NCBI GenBank assembly: GCA_028284465.1
Contig: JANQRR010000012.1
Span: forward strand, 62,001-126,000
Direction: 5' to 3'
Source of the DNA: Gammaproteobacteria bacterium
GTDB taxonomy: Bacteria > Pseudomonadota > Gammaproteobacteria > JAJFKO01
Length of the DNA: 64,000 nt
Made by a program: the position numbers and the translations under genes. A model generated the notes under the pieces. That model saw nothing but the letters and a program-made list of their open reading frames with translations. It had not been told where the DNA came from and ran no database searches. This document shows positions 10,957-20,000 of the stretch, one piece after another (position 1 is the stretch's first letter; the number at the start of each line of letters is the position of its first letter).

Positions 10957-11967
10957 ATGGCAATTCGAGTCGCAATTAATGGTTATGGTCGGATCGGCAG
11001 AAATATTCTGCGCGCCCACTATGAGAATAAACGCAACCCAGAGGTGCAAATCGTTGCCATAAATGATTTAGGCGATCTCAATACCAATGTACATTTAACG
11101 CGTTACGATACCGCTCACGGTCGCTTTCAAGGTGACATTGCGATTGAAGGTGAGCATATGGTGATTAACGGTGATCGCATTCAAATGTTATCGCAGCGTG
11201 ATCCAAAGCAATTACCCTGGCGTGATTTAGATATTGATGTTGTGTTGGAATGTACGGGTATTTTTGCTACTCGCGACAAAGCCAGCGTGCATTTAGATAG
11301 CGGCGCCAAAAAAGTATTAATTTCCGCGCCAGCAGGTAAAGATGTTGATGCAACTATTGTTTATGGGGTTAATCATCAAACCTTAAAAGCGAGTGATACG
11401 ATTGTATCTAATGCATCATGCACCACTAACTGCTTAGCACCACTAGCGCAAGCATTACACCATAGTGTTGGGATCATCAGCGGTTTAATGACCACCATCC
11501 ATGCTTATACTAACGATCAAGTGTTAACAGATGTGTACCATAAAGATTTACGTCGCGCGCGTTCAGCAACACATTCAATGATCCCAACAAAAACTGGCGC
11601 CGCCGCTGCTGTGGGTTTAGTGTTGCCGGAATTAGATGGCAAGTTAGATGGGTTTGCGATGCGGGTGCCAACCATTAATGTTTCCGTGGTTGATTTAACG
11701 TTTGAAGCAGCGCGAGAAACATCGGTTGCTGAGATTAATGAAATTTTGAAGAATGCTGCGCAAGGCGATCTGCAAGCAATTGTTGATTATAATGAAGAGC
11801 CGTTAGTGTCAGTTGATTTTAATCATAATCCAGCCTCATCCGTGTTTGATTTAACCCAAACCAAAGTTATTGGCAAAATCGTTAAAGTGTTATCATGGTA
11901 TGATAATGAATGGGGTTTTTCCAATCGCATGATGGATACGGCTGCCGCATTGATGAAAGCACATTAA
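10957..11967 (+). CDS. gap: Type I glyceraldehyde-3-phosphate dehydrogenase
   Basis: The protein has 336 residues, with the NAD-binding [10 protein letters not shown] start and the catalytic [12 protein letters not shown] motif. The active-site His lies in [10 protein letters not shown], and [13 protein letters not shown] is at the C-terminus. It oxidises glyceraldehyde 3-phosphate to 1,3-bisphosphoglycerate. The [11 protein letters not shown] wording is that of the GapB/Epd-like bacterial branch rather than E. coli GapA, so erythrose-4-phosphate activity cannot be excluded, but the glycolytic context favours GAPDH. A TAGGAG ribosome site precedes the start. It overlaps dedA by one base (TAATG). 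Confidence 0.95.
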   Translation: MAIRVAINGYGRIGRNILRAHYENKRNPEVQIVAINDLGDLNTNVHLTRYDTAHGRFQGDIAIEGEHMVINGDRIQMLSQRDPKQLPWRDLDIDVVLECTGIFATRDKASVHLDSGAKKVLISAPAGKDVDATIVYGVNHQTLKASDTIVSNASCTTNCLAPLAQALHHSVGIISGLMTTIHAYTNDQVLTDVYHKDLRRARSATHSMIPTKTGAAAAVGLVLPELDGKLDGFAMRVPTINVSVVDLTFEAARETSVAEINEILKNAAQGDLQAIVDYNEEPLVSVDFNHNPASSVFDLTQTKVIGKIVKVLSWYDNEWGFSNRMMDTAAALMKAH

Positions 11968-12602
11968 TGGAACTCATTGAGCACTTAATTAATTTCTTTT
12001 TACATCTGGATAAGTATTTGTTGCAGTTCGTTGCAACCTATGGTGTATGGACTTACGTCTTATTATTCAGCGTGATTTTTTGTGAAACGGGATTAGTGAT
12101 CACTCCATTTTTACCAGGTGATTCTTTATTGTTTATCGCTGGGGCGATTGCTAGCCATGGTGTGTTGAATGCGCATGTGTTAGTGGCGTTATTAATTATT
12201 GCAGCGATTTTAGGTGACACGGTTAACTATTGGATTGGTAATCGAGTCGGCCACAAAATTTTTGATCGCCAACCAAAATGGTTTTTTAAGCAAGAACATT
12301 TTGATTATACCCATCGTTTTTTTCAACGTCATGGCGGCAAAACTATTATTATTGCCCGTTTTGTTCCTATCGTAAGAACGTTTGCGCCATTTGTTGCTGG
12401 CGTAGGCCGCATGAATTACCGCTGGTTTTTAAGTTATAACGTGATCGGTGCCATCATTTGGGTTAGCCTGCTTACCTATGCCGGTTATTTCTTTGGTAAC
12501 ATTCCAATAATAAAAAATAATTTAACACTGGTTATTATCGGGATTATTATTTTATCGATCATGCCGGGAGTCATCGAATATCTGCGCTCAAGATCAAACT
12601 AA
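11967..12602 (+). CDS. DedA family integral membrane protein
   Basis: This 211-residue polytopic protein of the DedA/VTT family has the conserved FxPGDSLLF segment (FLPGDSLLFIAGAIA), a GDTVNYWIGNRVG loop and the RFVPIVRTFAPFVAGVG motif with the conserved Arg and Pro residues. DedA proteins are linked to membrane phospholipid flipping and proton-motive-force homeostasis. A longer frame from 11910 exists, but the ATG at 11967 overlaps the gap stop as TAATG and begins the conserved region. Its position inside the glycolytic gene block suggests co-transcription with gap rather than a metabolic role. Confidence 0.93.
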   Translation: MELIEHLINFFLHLDKYLLQFVATYGVWTYVLLFSVIFCETGLVITPFLPGDSLLFIAGAIASHGVLNAHVLVALLIIAAILGDTVNYWIGNRVGHKIFDRQPKWFFKQEHFDYTHRFFQRHGGKTIIIARFVPIVRTFAPFVAGVGRMNYRWFLSYNVIGAIIWVSLLTYAGYFFGNIPIIKNNLTLVIIGIIILSIMPGVIEYLRSRSN

Positions 12603-12720
12603 AACCCAAGCCCCAAAAAATTCTTGCTTAATATCAATAAGTTATGTTTTTGCTAATATTGTTACGCCGCGAATAGGTAACACTTGATGATTTATTTTAC
12701 TGATATTAACTTCAATAAAG

Positions 12721-12749
12721 TATAATGTTCATTCTGAATGAACATTATA
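12721..12749. promoter_or_regulatory. Perfect palindrome, operator-like site 1 upstream of pgk
   Basis: This is a perfect inverted repeat of 14 bp arms around a single central base. It contains TGTTCA at 12726-12731 and TGAACA at 12739-12744, seven bases apart. It lies about 100 nt before pgk and shares half-sites and spacing with the second site at 12759-12777, which suggests a dimeric repressor or activator. The regulator is not identified. Confidence 0.6.
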
Positions 12750-12758
12750 TCTTAATAG

Positions 12759-12777
12759 TGTTCATTGGCAGTGAACA
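12759..12777. promoter_or_regulatory. Operator-like site 2 upstream of pgk (TGTTCA-N7-TGAACA)
   Basis: It has the same half-sites and the same 7-base spacing as the perfect palindrome at 12721-12749. The two centres are 33 bp apart, about three helical turns, so two bound dimers would sit on the same DNA face. The inner seven bases are not symmetric here, which supports the outer hexamers as the recognised part. Confidence 0.55.
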
Positions 12778-12846
12778 AAAAGCAATTTTGAGCAAAAAAT
12801 TATCATTGCAGTCATGAGTTACAAAAAATTATTGAGGCGACAAACA

Positions 12847-14040
12847 ATGTTTTTAAAAATGACCGACTTAGAGTTAACACATAAAAAAGTGTTGATTCGC
12901 CAAGATTTGAATGTACCAATGCAAGCCGGCAAGATCACCAATGACACGCGCTTAGTAGCAGCGCTGCCGACGATTCGTCAAGCCTTAGAAAAGCAAGCAA
13001 GCGTTATTTTATTATCGCATTTAGGTCGTCCCCAAGAAGGTGAGCCGCAGGCAGAATTTTCTTTAGCGCCTGTAGCGGCAGCATTATCAAAACTATTATC
13101 ACAGCCAGTTAAACTGATCACTACATGGCAGCAAGGCATTGATGTTAATCCTGGTGAAGTCGTGTTGTGTGAAAACGTACGGTTTAATCGTGGTGAAAAA
13201 GTTAATGATGATAAACTTGCAAAACAATATGCAAATTTATGTGATGTGTTTGTGATGGATGCATTTGCCACCGCGCATCGCGCCCAAGCGTCAACATATG
13301 GCGTTGCTAAATATGCACCGCAAGCCTGTGCTGGGCCGTTATTAGTAGCGGAGCTAACGGCATTACAACAGGCATTACATGATCCTAAACCACCGGTGCT
13401 AGCAATTGTTGGTGGTTCTAAAGTGTCAACTAAACTTAATGTGTTACAAGCGTTGCTTAAAAAAGTAGATGCTTTGATTGTTGGTGGTGGTATCGCAAAC
13501 ACCTTTATTGCAGCAAATGACCATGCTGTGGGCAAATCATTATATGAGCCTGATTTAATAACGCAAGCAAAACAATTAATGATGCAAGCGCAACAAAATA
13601 ATATTGAATTGCCAATCCCAAAAGATGTAGTGGTCGGTGAATTTTTCGCAGCAGATACGCCAGCAGCCATCAAAGCCGTTGATCAAGTTGCTGATCACGA
13701 CATGATTTTTGATATCGGTCCACAAACCTGTGAGCAATTTGCTAAACTCATTGCTAAAGCTAATACGATTTTATGGAATGGTCCAGTCGGCGTGTTTGAA
13801 TTTGCAGCATTTGCAGCAGGTACTAAAGCAATTGCGCAAGCAATTGCAGCAAGCCCCGCATTTTCCATCGCTGGTGGTGGCGATACGTTAGCGGCGATCG
13901 ATCAATTTCATATTCATGATAAAGTATCTTATATTTCTACCGGGGGTGGGGCATTTTTAACGTTTGTTGAAGGCAAGCCATTACCGGCAGTACAAATCTT
14001 AGAGGAACGCGCGAGGAGCCAGACAATATGTCAAGATTAA
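12847..14040 (+). CDS. pgk: Phosphoglycerate kinase
   Basis: The 397-residue enzyme has RQDLNVPMQ and LLSHLGRPQ near the N-terminus, the substrate-binding [13 protein letters not shown] loop, the nucleotide segment [10 protein letters not shown] and the C-terminal [10 protein letters not shown] and STGGGAFL motifs. It makes ATP from 1,3-bisphosphoglycerate. The ATG at 12847 is preferred over an upstream in-frame ATG at 12814, because a GAGG ribosome site lies at a proper distance and the family begins here. The last 13 bases overlap pyk, whose ribosome site (GAGGAG) lies inside pgk. The two operator-like palindromes just upstream make pgk-pyk look separately regulated from tkt-gap-dedA. Confidence 0.96.
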   Translation: MFLKMTDLELTHKKVLIRQDLNVPMQAGKITNDTRLVAALPTIRQALEKQASVILLSHLGRPQEGEPQAEFSLAPVAAALSKLLSQPVKLITTWQQGIDVNPGEVVLCENVRFNRGEKVNDDKLAKQYANLCDVFVMDAFATAHRAQASTYGVAKYAPQACAGPLLVAELTALQQALHDPKPPVLAIVGGSKVSTKLNVLQALLKKVDALIVGGGIANTFIAANDHAVGKSLYEPDLITQAKQLMMQAQQNNIELPIPKDVVVGEFFAADTPAAIKAVDQVADHDMIFDIGPQTCEQFAKLIAKANTILWNGPVGVFEFAAFAAGTKAIAQAIAASPAFSIAGGGDTLAAIDQFHIHDKVSYISTGGGAFLTFVEGKPLPAVQILEERARSQTICQD

Positions 14041-15467
14041 AACGAACTAAAATTATTGCTACTTTAGGCCCTGCTTCAGAAAAGCCTGATATTTTTAAAA
14101 AAATGTTAGCTGCTGGGCTTGATATCATTCGTTTAAACTTTTCTCATGGTACACCAGAAGAACATGGTCAGCGTATTAATATGGCACGGGAGCAAGCGGT
14201 GTCTTTTGGCAAAGAAGTTGCAGTGCTAGCTGATCTCCAAGGTCCTAAAATTCGTATTGCTAGATTCAAACAAGGGCCCATTGAATTAAAGCCAGGTGAT
14301 GAATTTGTATTAGATGCTAATTTAGATAAAAATGCTGGCGATCAACATGGCGTGGGAATTGATTATAAAGAATTACCGCAAGATGTGGCGCCTGGCGATG
14401 TATTATTACTTGATGATGGTCGTTTAGAATTACAAGTTGACAATGTCACTGGTTCTAAAATTACTTGTCGTGTCAAAGTCGGTGGCCATTTATCAAATAA
14501 TAAAGGCATTAATCGTTTAGGTGGTGGCTTATCAGCAAAAGCGTTAACACCAAAAGATAAAACAGATTTAGTAACAGCGGTAAAGCTCGGCGCTGATTAT
14601 ATTGCAATTTCGTTTCCACGCGATGCCGACGATGTGCATGAAGCGCGTGAGTTAGTGAAAGCCGCTGGAGGCAACGCAGGGATTATTGCAAAGATTGAAC
14701 GTACAGAGGCAATTAACAATTTAGATGAAATTATTAAAGCATCAGATGGAGTGATGGTGGCGCGTGGTGATTTGGGCGTCGAAATTGGTGATGCGGAAAT
14801 TCCTGGCGTGCAAAAACATATTATTCATCAAGCGCGCAGCTTTGATCGACCCGTGATCACAGCAACGCAAATGATGGAATCCATGATCCATAGCCCGATC
14901 CCAACCCGTGCTGAAGTCAGTGATGTGGCTAATGCAGTGTTAGATGGCACTGATGCGGTGATGTTGTCTGCGGAAAGCGCTGTCGGTGATTTTCCTGATA
15001 AAGTTATCGAAGCGATGTCACGAATTTGTTTAGGTGCAGAAAAACAACGCATTGCTGTGCGTTCAAAACATCGGATGGATATGCAATTTGAGCGCGTCGA
15101 TGAAGCGGTTGCAATGGCAACGATGTATACGGCAAATCATTTAAACATCAAAGCGATTATCGCGTTAACTGAATCAGGTTCAACACCATTATGGATGTCA
15201 CGTATTCGCTCAGGCATTCCAATTTATGCTTTATCACGTCATGTTGCTACTCGGCGTCGAGTGACATTATACCGTGGGGTTTACCCAATCGATTTTGATG
15301 TGATGAAATGCAAACATGATGAAGTTAATAGCAAAGCTATCGCTGAATTAGAAGCGCATGGCATACTTGAAGATGGCGATTTGGTTATACTGACTAAAGG
15401 CGATGTTGACGGCGTTCATGGTGGTTCAAACGTCATGAAGATCCTGCGCGTGGGCAGAGTGCTTTAG
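14028..15467 (+). CDS. pyk: Pyruvate kinase
   Basis: The protein has 479 residues. Typical motifs are [11 protein letters not shown] and RLNFSHG at the N-terminus, ADLQGPKIR, the catalytic-loop region [22 protein letters not shown], and TATQMMESM followed by [25 protein letters not shown]. The C-terminal allosteric domain is present. It converts phosphoenolpyruvate and ADP to pyruvate and ATP. It overlaps pgk by 13 nt and is therefore coupled to it. The fructose-bisphosphate aldolase gene often found next in related genomes is absent; a hairpin repeat pair and an AAA ATPase gene follow instead. Confidence 0.97.
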   Translation: MSRLKRTKIIATLGPASEKPDIFKKMLAAGLDIIRLNFSHGTPEEHGQRINMAREQAVSFGKEVAVLADLQGPKIRIARFKQGPIELKPGDEFVLDANLDKNAGDQHGVGIDYKELPQDVAPGDVLLLDDGRLELQVDNVTGSKITCRVKVGGHLSNNKGINRLGGGLSAKALTPKDKTDLVTAVKLGADYIAISFPRDADDVHEARELVKAAGGNAGIIAKIERTEAINNLDEIIKASDGVMVARGDLGVEIGDAEIPGVQKHIIHQARSFDRPVITATQMMESMIHSPIPTRAEVSDVANAVLDGTDAVMLSAESAVGDFPDKVIEAMSRICLGAEKQRIAVRSKHRMDMQFERVDEAVAMATMYTANHLNIKAIIALTESGSTPLWMSRIRSGIPIYALSRHVATRRRVTLYRGVYPIDFDVMKCKHDEVNSKAIAELEAHGILEDGDLVILTKGDVDGVHGGSNVMKILRVGRVL

Positions 15468-15514
15468 CACCTATACGTCAAATAAATTCTCTTTTTAAAA
15501 TCAATGGCTTGTAT

Positions 15515-15557
15515 TGTTATTCCACCTGGAGCATCATTCCAAGTGGAACAACAGCAC
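15515..15557. repeat. 43-nt hairpin repeat, copy A
   Basis: This copy matches 15571-15613 at all but about four of 43 positions, with a period of 56 nt. Two of the differences break pairs in its left arm, so its hairpin is weaker than that of copy B. It lies directly downstream of pyk, so it may also help end that transcript. Confidence 0.7.
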
Positions 15558-15570
15558 AAATTTCTTGTGT

Positions 15571-15613
15571 TATTGTTCCACTTGGAGTATCATTCCAAGT
15601 GGAACAACAGCAC
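15571..15613. repeat. 43-nt hairpin repeat, copy B
   Basis: It has a perfect 13-bp stem (15573-15585 with 15595-15607) around a 9-base loop. The repeat ends just before the GAAGGT ribosome site of the ATPase gene at 15625, so the hairpin could act on its expression or be a mobile palindromic unit that inserted twice. Confidence 0.7.
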
Positions 15614-15624
15614 GAAGGTAGCTA

Positions 15625-17097
15625 ATGGTAACTGAATTAGTTGGTAGAAAAGACGAATGTGGAATACTGCAAACGTTATTTGACTCGGATCGTCCAGAAT
15701 TTCTGGCATTATATGGCAGGCGGCGAGTAGGCAAGACTTTCTTAATTCGTCAGTTTTTTAAAGACAAAGACGCTATCTTTTTTAATGTAACTGGTTCTAA
15801 ACAGGGTAAGCTTAGAGAACAGATCAACCATTTTATAGAGCAGCTTGGTAAGGTATTTCTGGGTGGTATAGTACCAAAGCCAGGAAAAAATTGGGATGAT
15901 ACTTTTAAAATTTTAACGGATGCTATTTCATCCTCAAAGCAAAATAAAAAGATAATTCTTTTCTTTGATGAATTACCGTGGATGGATACTAAAAATTCTA
16001 GATTGCTTCATAGTTTAGATTATTATTGGAATCAGCATTGGTCTAATGATGAGAGAATTAAGCTTATTATCTGCGGTTCATCAGCATCTTGGATCATTAA
16101 TAAGGTTATTAAAAGTCGTGGAGGGTTGCATAATCGCATAACCAGAAAAATGCATTTAGAACCTTTTAATTTAATCAACACAAAAAAGTTTCTTAAACGA
16201 CAAGGTATTGATTTAAATAATAAGCAAATTACTCAATTATATATGGTGACAGGGGGCATTCCTTATTATTTAAGTTATGTTGAAAAAAGCTTATCAGCTG
16301 CGCAGATCATTGAAAATCTTGCCTTTAATAAAGGAAGTTTTTTATTGGAAGAGTTCGATAATTTGTTTGCTTCTTTATTTGATGATCATGAAGTTTATAT
16401 TGAAATCATACGTATTATTGCTCAGTCTCGAAGTGGTATCGGCAAACGAGCATTATTAGAAAAAATAGACAAATCACAATTAGGTGGCAGAGGTCTTAAA
16501 AAGTTAGAAGCACTTAAAGAGGCTGGCTTCATTATGAGTTTTAAACCACACTTTCATAAACGCCGTGGTGTCTATTACAAAGTAATTGATGAATACACAT
16601 TATTTTATTTACGCTGGATAGAGCCTATAAGAGAATCGTTACAGGTTCAATCTTTAGATAAAGGAAACTGGCAAGAAATACAAAATTCACCGGCTTGGAA
16701 TAGCTGGCAGGGTTATGCTTTTGAAGCAATTTGTTATAAGCATATTAGCCAGATCAGAAAAAAATTGGAAATTAGCCCAACAGCTATAGCGAATAGTTGG
16801 CGTTATATTCCTAAAGATAAATCAGGTGAGCCGGGCGCACAAATTGATTTGCTATTTGATCGTAGAGATGATGCAATAACGCTTTGCGAAATAAAATATT
16901 CCAATAAATCGTTTGTGATAGATAAACAATATGCGAGAAATTTGCTAAATAAGCAGAGGGTCTTTGTTAAAAATACTCGAACTAAAAAGCAATTATTCAT
17001 TGCTATGATTGTCTCTAATGGCATAAAACAAAATTTGTATGCAGATGACCTCATTAGCGGAATTGTAACATTAGATGATTTGTTTAAAGAGTTATAA
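15625..17097 (+). CDS. AAA-type ATPase with C-terminal DUF234 / PD-(D/E)XK-like domain
   Basis: This 490-residue protein belongs to the archaeal-type ATPase group. ELVGRKDE opens the fold, Walker A is LYGRRRVGKTFL (about residues 29-40), Walker B is IILFFDELPW, and CGSSASWI is the sensor strand. A winged-helix region follows. The C-terminus has a nuclease-like core, AQIDLLFDRR then LCEIKYSNK, which matches the D...ExK pattern of PD-(D/E)XK enzymes. Such proteins are common, often horizontally spread, and their function is unclear. It converges with the 1399-residue gene and their ends overlap by 6 nt. Hairpin repeats precede it, which fits an island. Confidence 0.85.
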   Translation: MVTELVGRKDECGILQTLFDSDRPEFLALYGRRRVGKTFLIRQFFKDKDAIFFNVTGSKQGKLREQINHFIEQLGKVFLGGIVPKPGKNWDDTFKILTDAISSSKQNKKIILFFDELPWMDTKNSRLLHSLDYYWNQHWSNDERIKLIICGSSASWIINKVIKSRGGLHNRITRKMHLEPFNLINTKKFLKRQGIDLNNKQITQLYMVTGGIPYYLSYVEKSLSAAQIIENLAFNKGSFLLEEFDNLFASLFDDHEVYIEIIRIIAQSRSGIGKRALLEKIDKSQLGGRGLKKLEALKEAGFIMSFKPHFHKRRGVYYKVIDEYTLFYLRWIEPIRESLQVQSLDKGNWQEIQNSPAWNSWQGYAFEAICYKHISQIRKKLEISPTAIANSWRYIPKDKSGEPGAQIDLLFDRRDDAITLCEIKYSNKSFVIDKQYARNLLNKQRVFVKNTRTKKQLFIAMIVSNGIKQNLYADDLISGIVTLDDLFKEL

Positions 17098-20000
17098 GTT
17101 TTTAGTACTTTTACTATGGCTTGCTTTTTGAGCTTGTTGCGCTAATTGAGGTTTCAAATGTAGTAACACCGTATGTATAGCTAATGCATACTCGCAATGA
17201 CTTTTTAAAGTTCGTATATTAAGTAAATCTTGTTTTACAGTTTGGCTAGATCTATTACTCTGGAGTTCAATATCAATCGTTTTGAGCATACGATTTCTTT
17301 TAACTATTTCAGCTAGGCTTTGCCCAAGGTCATTGAAATCTATATCATCATTAGTTGAGATAATTTGGTTAATCGAAACACCTAGAGTATGGATTGTATT
17401 ATCGATGTGACTTATTGCTTCACATATGATGCTGTTTAGACTTTCTTCTTCTTTGCCTTCTTTTATAAGAATTGTATTTAAGTGACTATGAGTAAAGTGT
17501 AATTGCTCAATTTTACTTGTTGGACCTTGTACAATTGTCGCCATAAGACTGGTTTCATTGATGCGGATACTGTTGATTGTATAAAACTTAGAAAAGAATA
17601 TTTCAGGAAGAATTACCATAGAAGTTTGTCTAGTAAGTGCTTTTGTTAAATAAATTAAAGTTGCAGTCGAGTTGTTTTTTTTGTTGTCGGATTTGACATT
17701 AAAGAAAGTTGAAGAGACGCTCGCCAAGCTTTGAGGTGGTGTTTGGTCGCTTGTTTTTGCATTTCTCTTAGCGCTTTTTACTGGTGGTGTAGTTTCAGTT
17801 TGTAATAACTTTACGTTTTCGGTGGTTAACGTATTTTGTTTTTTTGAAGAATATTTGTTCGTCTGCTTTGTCTGCTTTGTCTGCTTTGTCTGCTTTGTCT
17901 GCTTTGTCTGCTTTGTTGCAACTTTAGGTGTCACCTCTGTAGATTGTTGTTGTTTACGACGTCGCTTACGACGCCGTTCTTTGTTTGGGTTTCGATTCAC
18001 TGGTGAATGTTGCTTGCGATTTTTATTTAGTTTTTTAGAACGTTTTGTGGTTCTTTTATTTTTATTAGTCGTATTTTTTTTCCTAGTATGTGTAGTATTA
18101 TTTGATTGTTGATGTTTTTCGTTTTTTGTTGATTTTGCTTTCTTGGCGGCAGGTTTTTTTTGTTCTCTTTTTGGTTTCGCTAAATCAATATATTCTCTCA
18201 TAAAAGCATAAGTTTTATTTTTGGTTTCAGTGACAAATAATGCTTCTGCATTAATTAAATTAATCGTATAATTTAGTAATAAGTAATATTCATTTAATTT
18301 AAGTTTGCGAGTGGTATTTAAATATGAAAATATGTTAATCAGCAGAGATCCTTCAGGGTTTATTAAAGTAAAGTTATTTAGATGTTCACAAATAATATTA
18401 AATTGCATAATAATATCTAATAAATAAGTTATTTTTTCGGCTTGTTGTTTTGGTGAAAGTTCAGGGTTGATATATTGATGAAGTGTTGACAAAAAGTAGT
18501 CGTTCTCCAGTAGAAATTTTATGTCTCTTGTAAAAATGGTAGCGTTTATCTCTTTAAAAGATTGGCTGAAAGTTTCATCAAACGAACTAAGAATAGTTTC
18601 CGTTCTTTCATCAGCTATTTGAAGAAATTCTTCAAATACATCTTTCTGTTCAATTTCTTTTAAGTCTTTTAAAATAATAATTATAGGCCTTAAATTTTCT
18701 ATGAATTTTGCACAAGAAGTATGTTTAGAGCTATTAAAATTTTTAATGGCTAATAAAACTTGCTCAAAATAACTCGACAGAAAGATTTGATACGTTGATC
18801 GTAAAGATAATGTTATTTTTGAATCTTCTTCACCAAACAATAGTTCTTTCTCATGGAAAAAAGTATACATAGGCATAAGCAGTTGTAAAATGAGATTATA
18901 GATGTCGGGTTGTTGTTCTTTATTAGTTATTATTGTACTGAGATCTATTTCTTTTAAAGCGTGACATATAATTCGGATGCTATCTTCGATTGAATTACTT
19001 TCAATTGCTCTGAAGTCTTCTTTCAATAATTGATAATATGATACTATTATAATAGTCGAATTTGCCATAATCGAGCTTATTAATTCTTTATAGATTGTAT
19101 GACCTTTATTCTTACCAGAATTTATCTTCTTTAAAACCCAAAAACAAAATTTATAGTAATTAATTACCTCAACAAGAAGAGCAAAAAAATGCTCGCTATC
19201 AAAAAATTTTTCATTATTATCGATCGCCTCACTTAATTTATTATTGAAATCATTTATGCTATTTAGTAAAAGCACAACTGTTTTGTGTTTTACATCTGTA
19301 ATTTCAAATCTTTTTCCGACATGTAAAGGTATAGGTTTTTTGTTATTAATTGATTGAAACAAATAACTGGACTCAAAAAAAGGCATCGCATTATAGAATT
19401 CTTGCAAAGGCAACTTTAGTGTAACGTTAATTTTTTTGTTACTTAGAAGTTTTAATAATTTCTGTAACTTAAAGATAAGATTAGATAAAGCCTGTAATAA
19501 CAAATTATTATTTTTATAAAGCGCTAATTCTTTGATTGAGTAACTTTCATGATCAAACGACTCGAATTTCTTATTGAATAATTCAAGCATTTTGTTTTCT
19601 TCAAAAAGGCTTTTTATGTTTTTTAATGTTAGTTCAAGACCGAATAAATGCTTGCTTAGTTCTAAAATATTTTTTTCTGCAATCTCAATAATTTCTGAAA
19701 GAGTGTCTTCTATCATCATTTTATCATCAAAGCCATTGATAATTAGTGTATAATTGTTTGTTAATATATAAATCAATAGCGTAATTTTCTTATTATCCTT
19801 TAATCCTAACGATTTATTTGTAGTTGGTTTTTTAAGTTTATGTATTTCAGATAAAATGTGAAGAACCATATGTATAGGCTTGATAAATTCATCATGTATT
19901 TTTGTTAAGTGATCGATAAAAATTTCAGGGTAAGCTGTAATATAGCTTTTTAGGTTATAGTTTGTATATATAATAAAGGCATATCTGCATATATCGCGAA

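Noticed and set aside
12978..13673. Minus-strand frame of 231 codons inside pgk
   Set aside because: It lies fully within the well-conserved pgk gene; the product is Cys/Thr/Ala-rich with no domain, a codon-usage shadow.
17861..17914. Possible CRISPR-like or satellite array
   Set aside because: Units are 9 bp, contiguous without spacers, and in frame in a coding sequence.
17822..18112. Plus-strand frame of 96 codons rich in FVC repeats
   Set aside because: It is the antisense shadow of the KQT repeat and basic linker of the 1399-residue gene; no ribosome site, and the repeat explains it.
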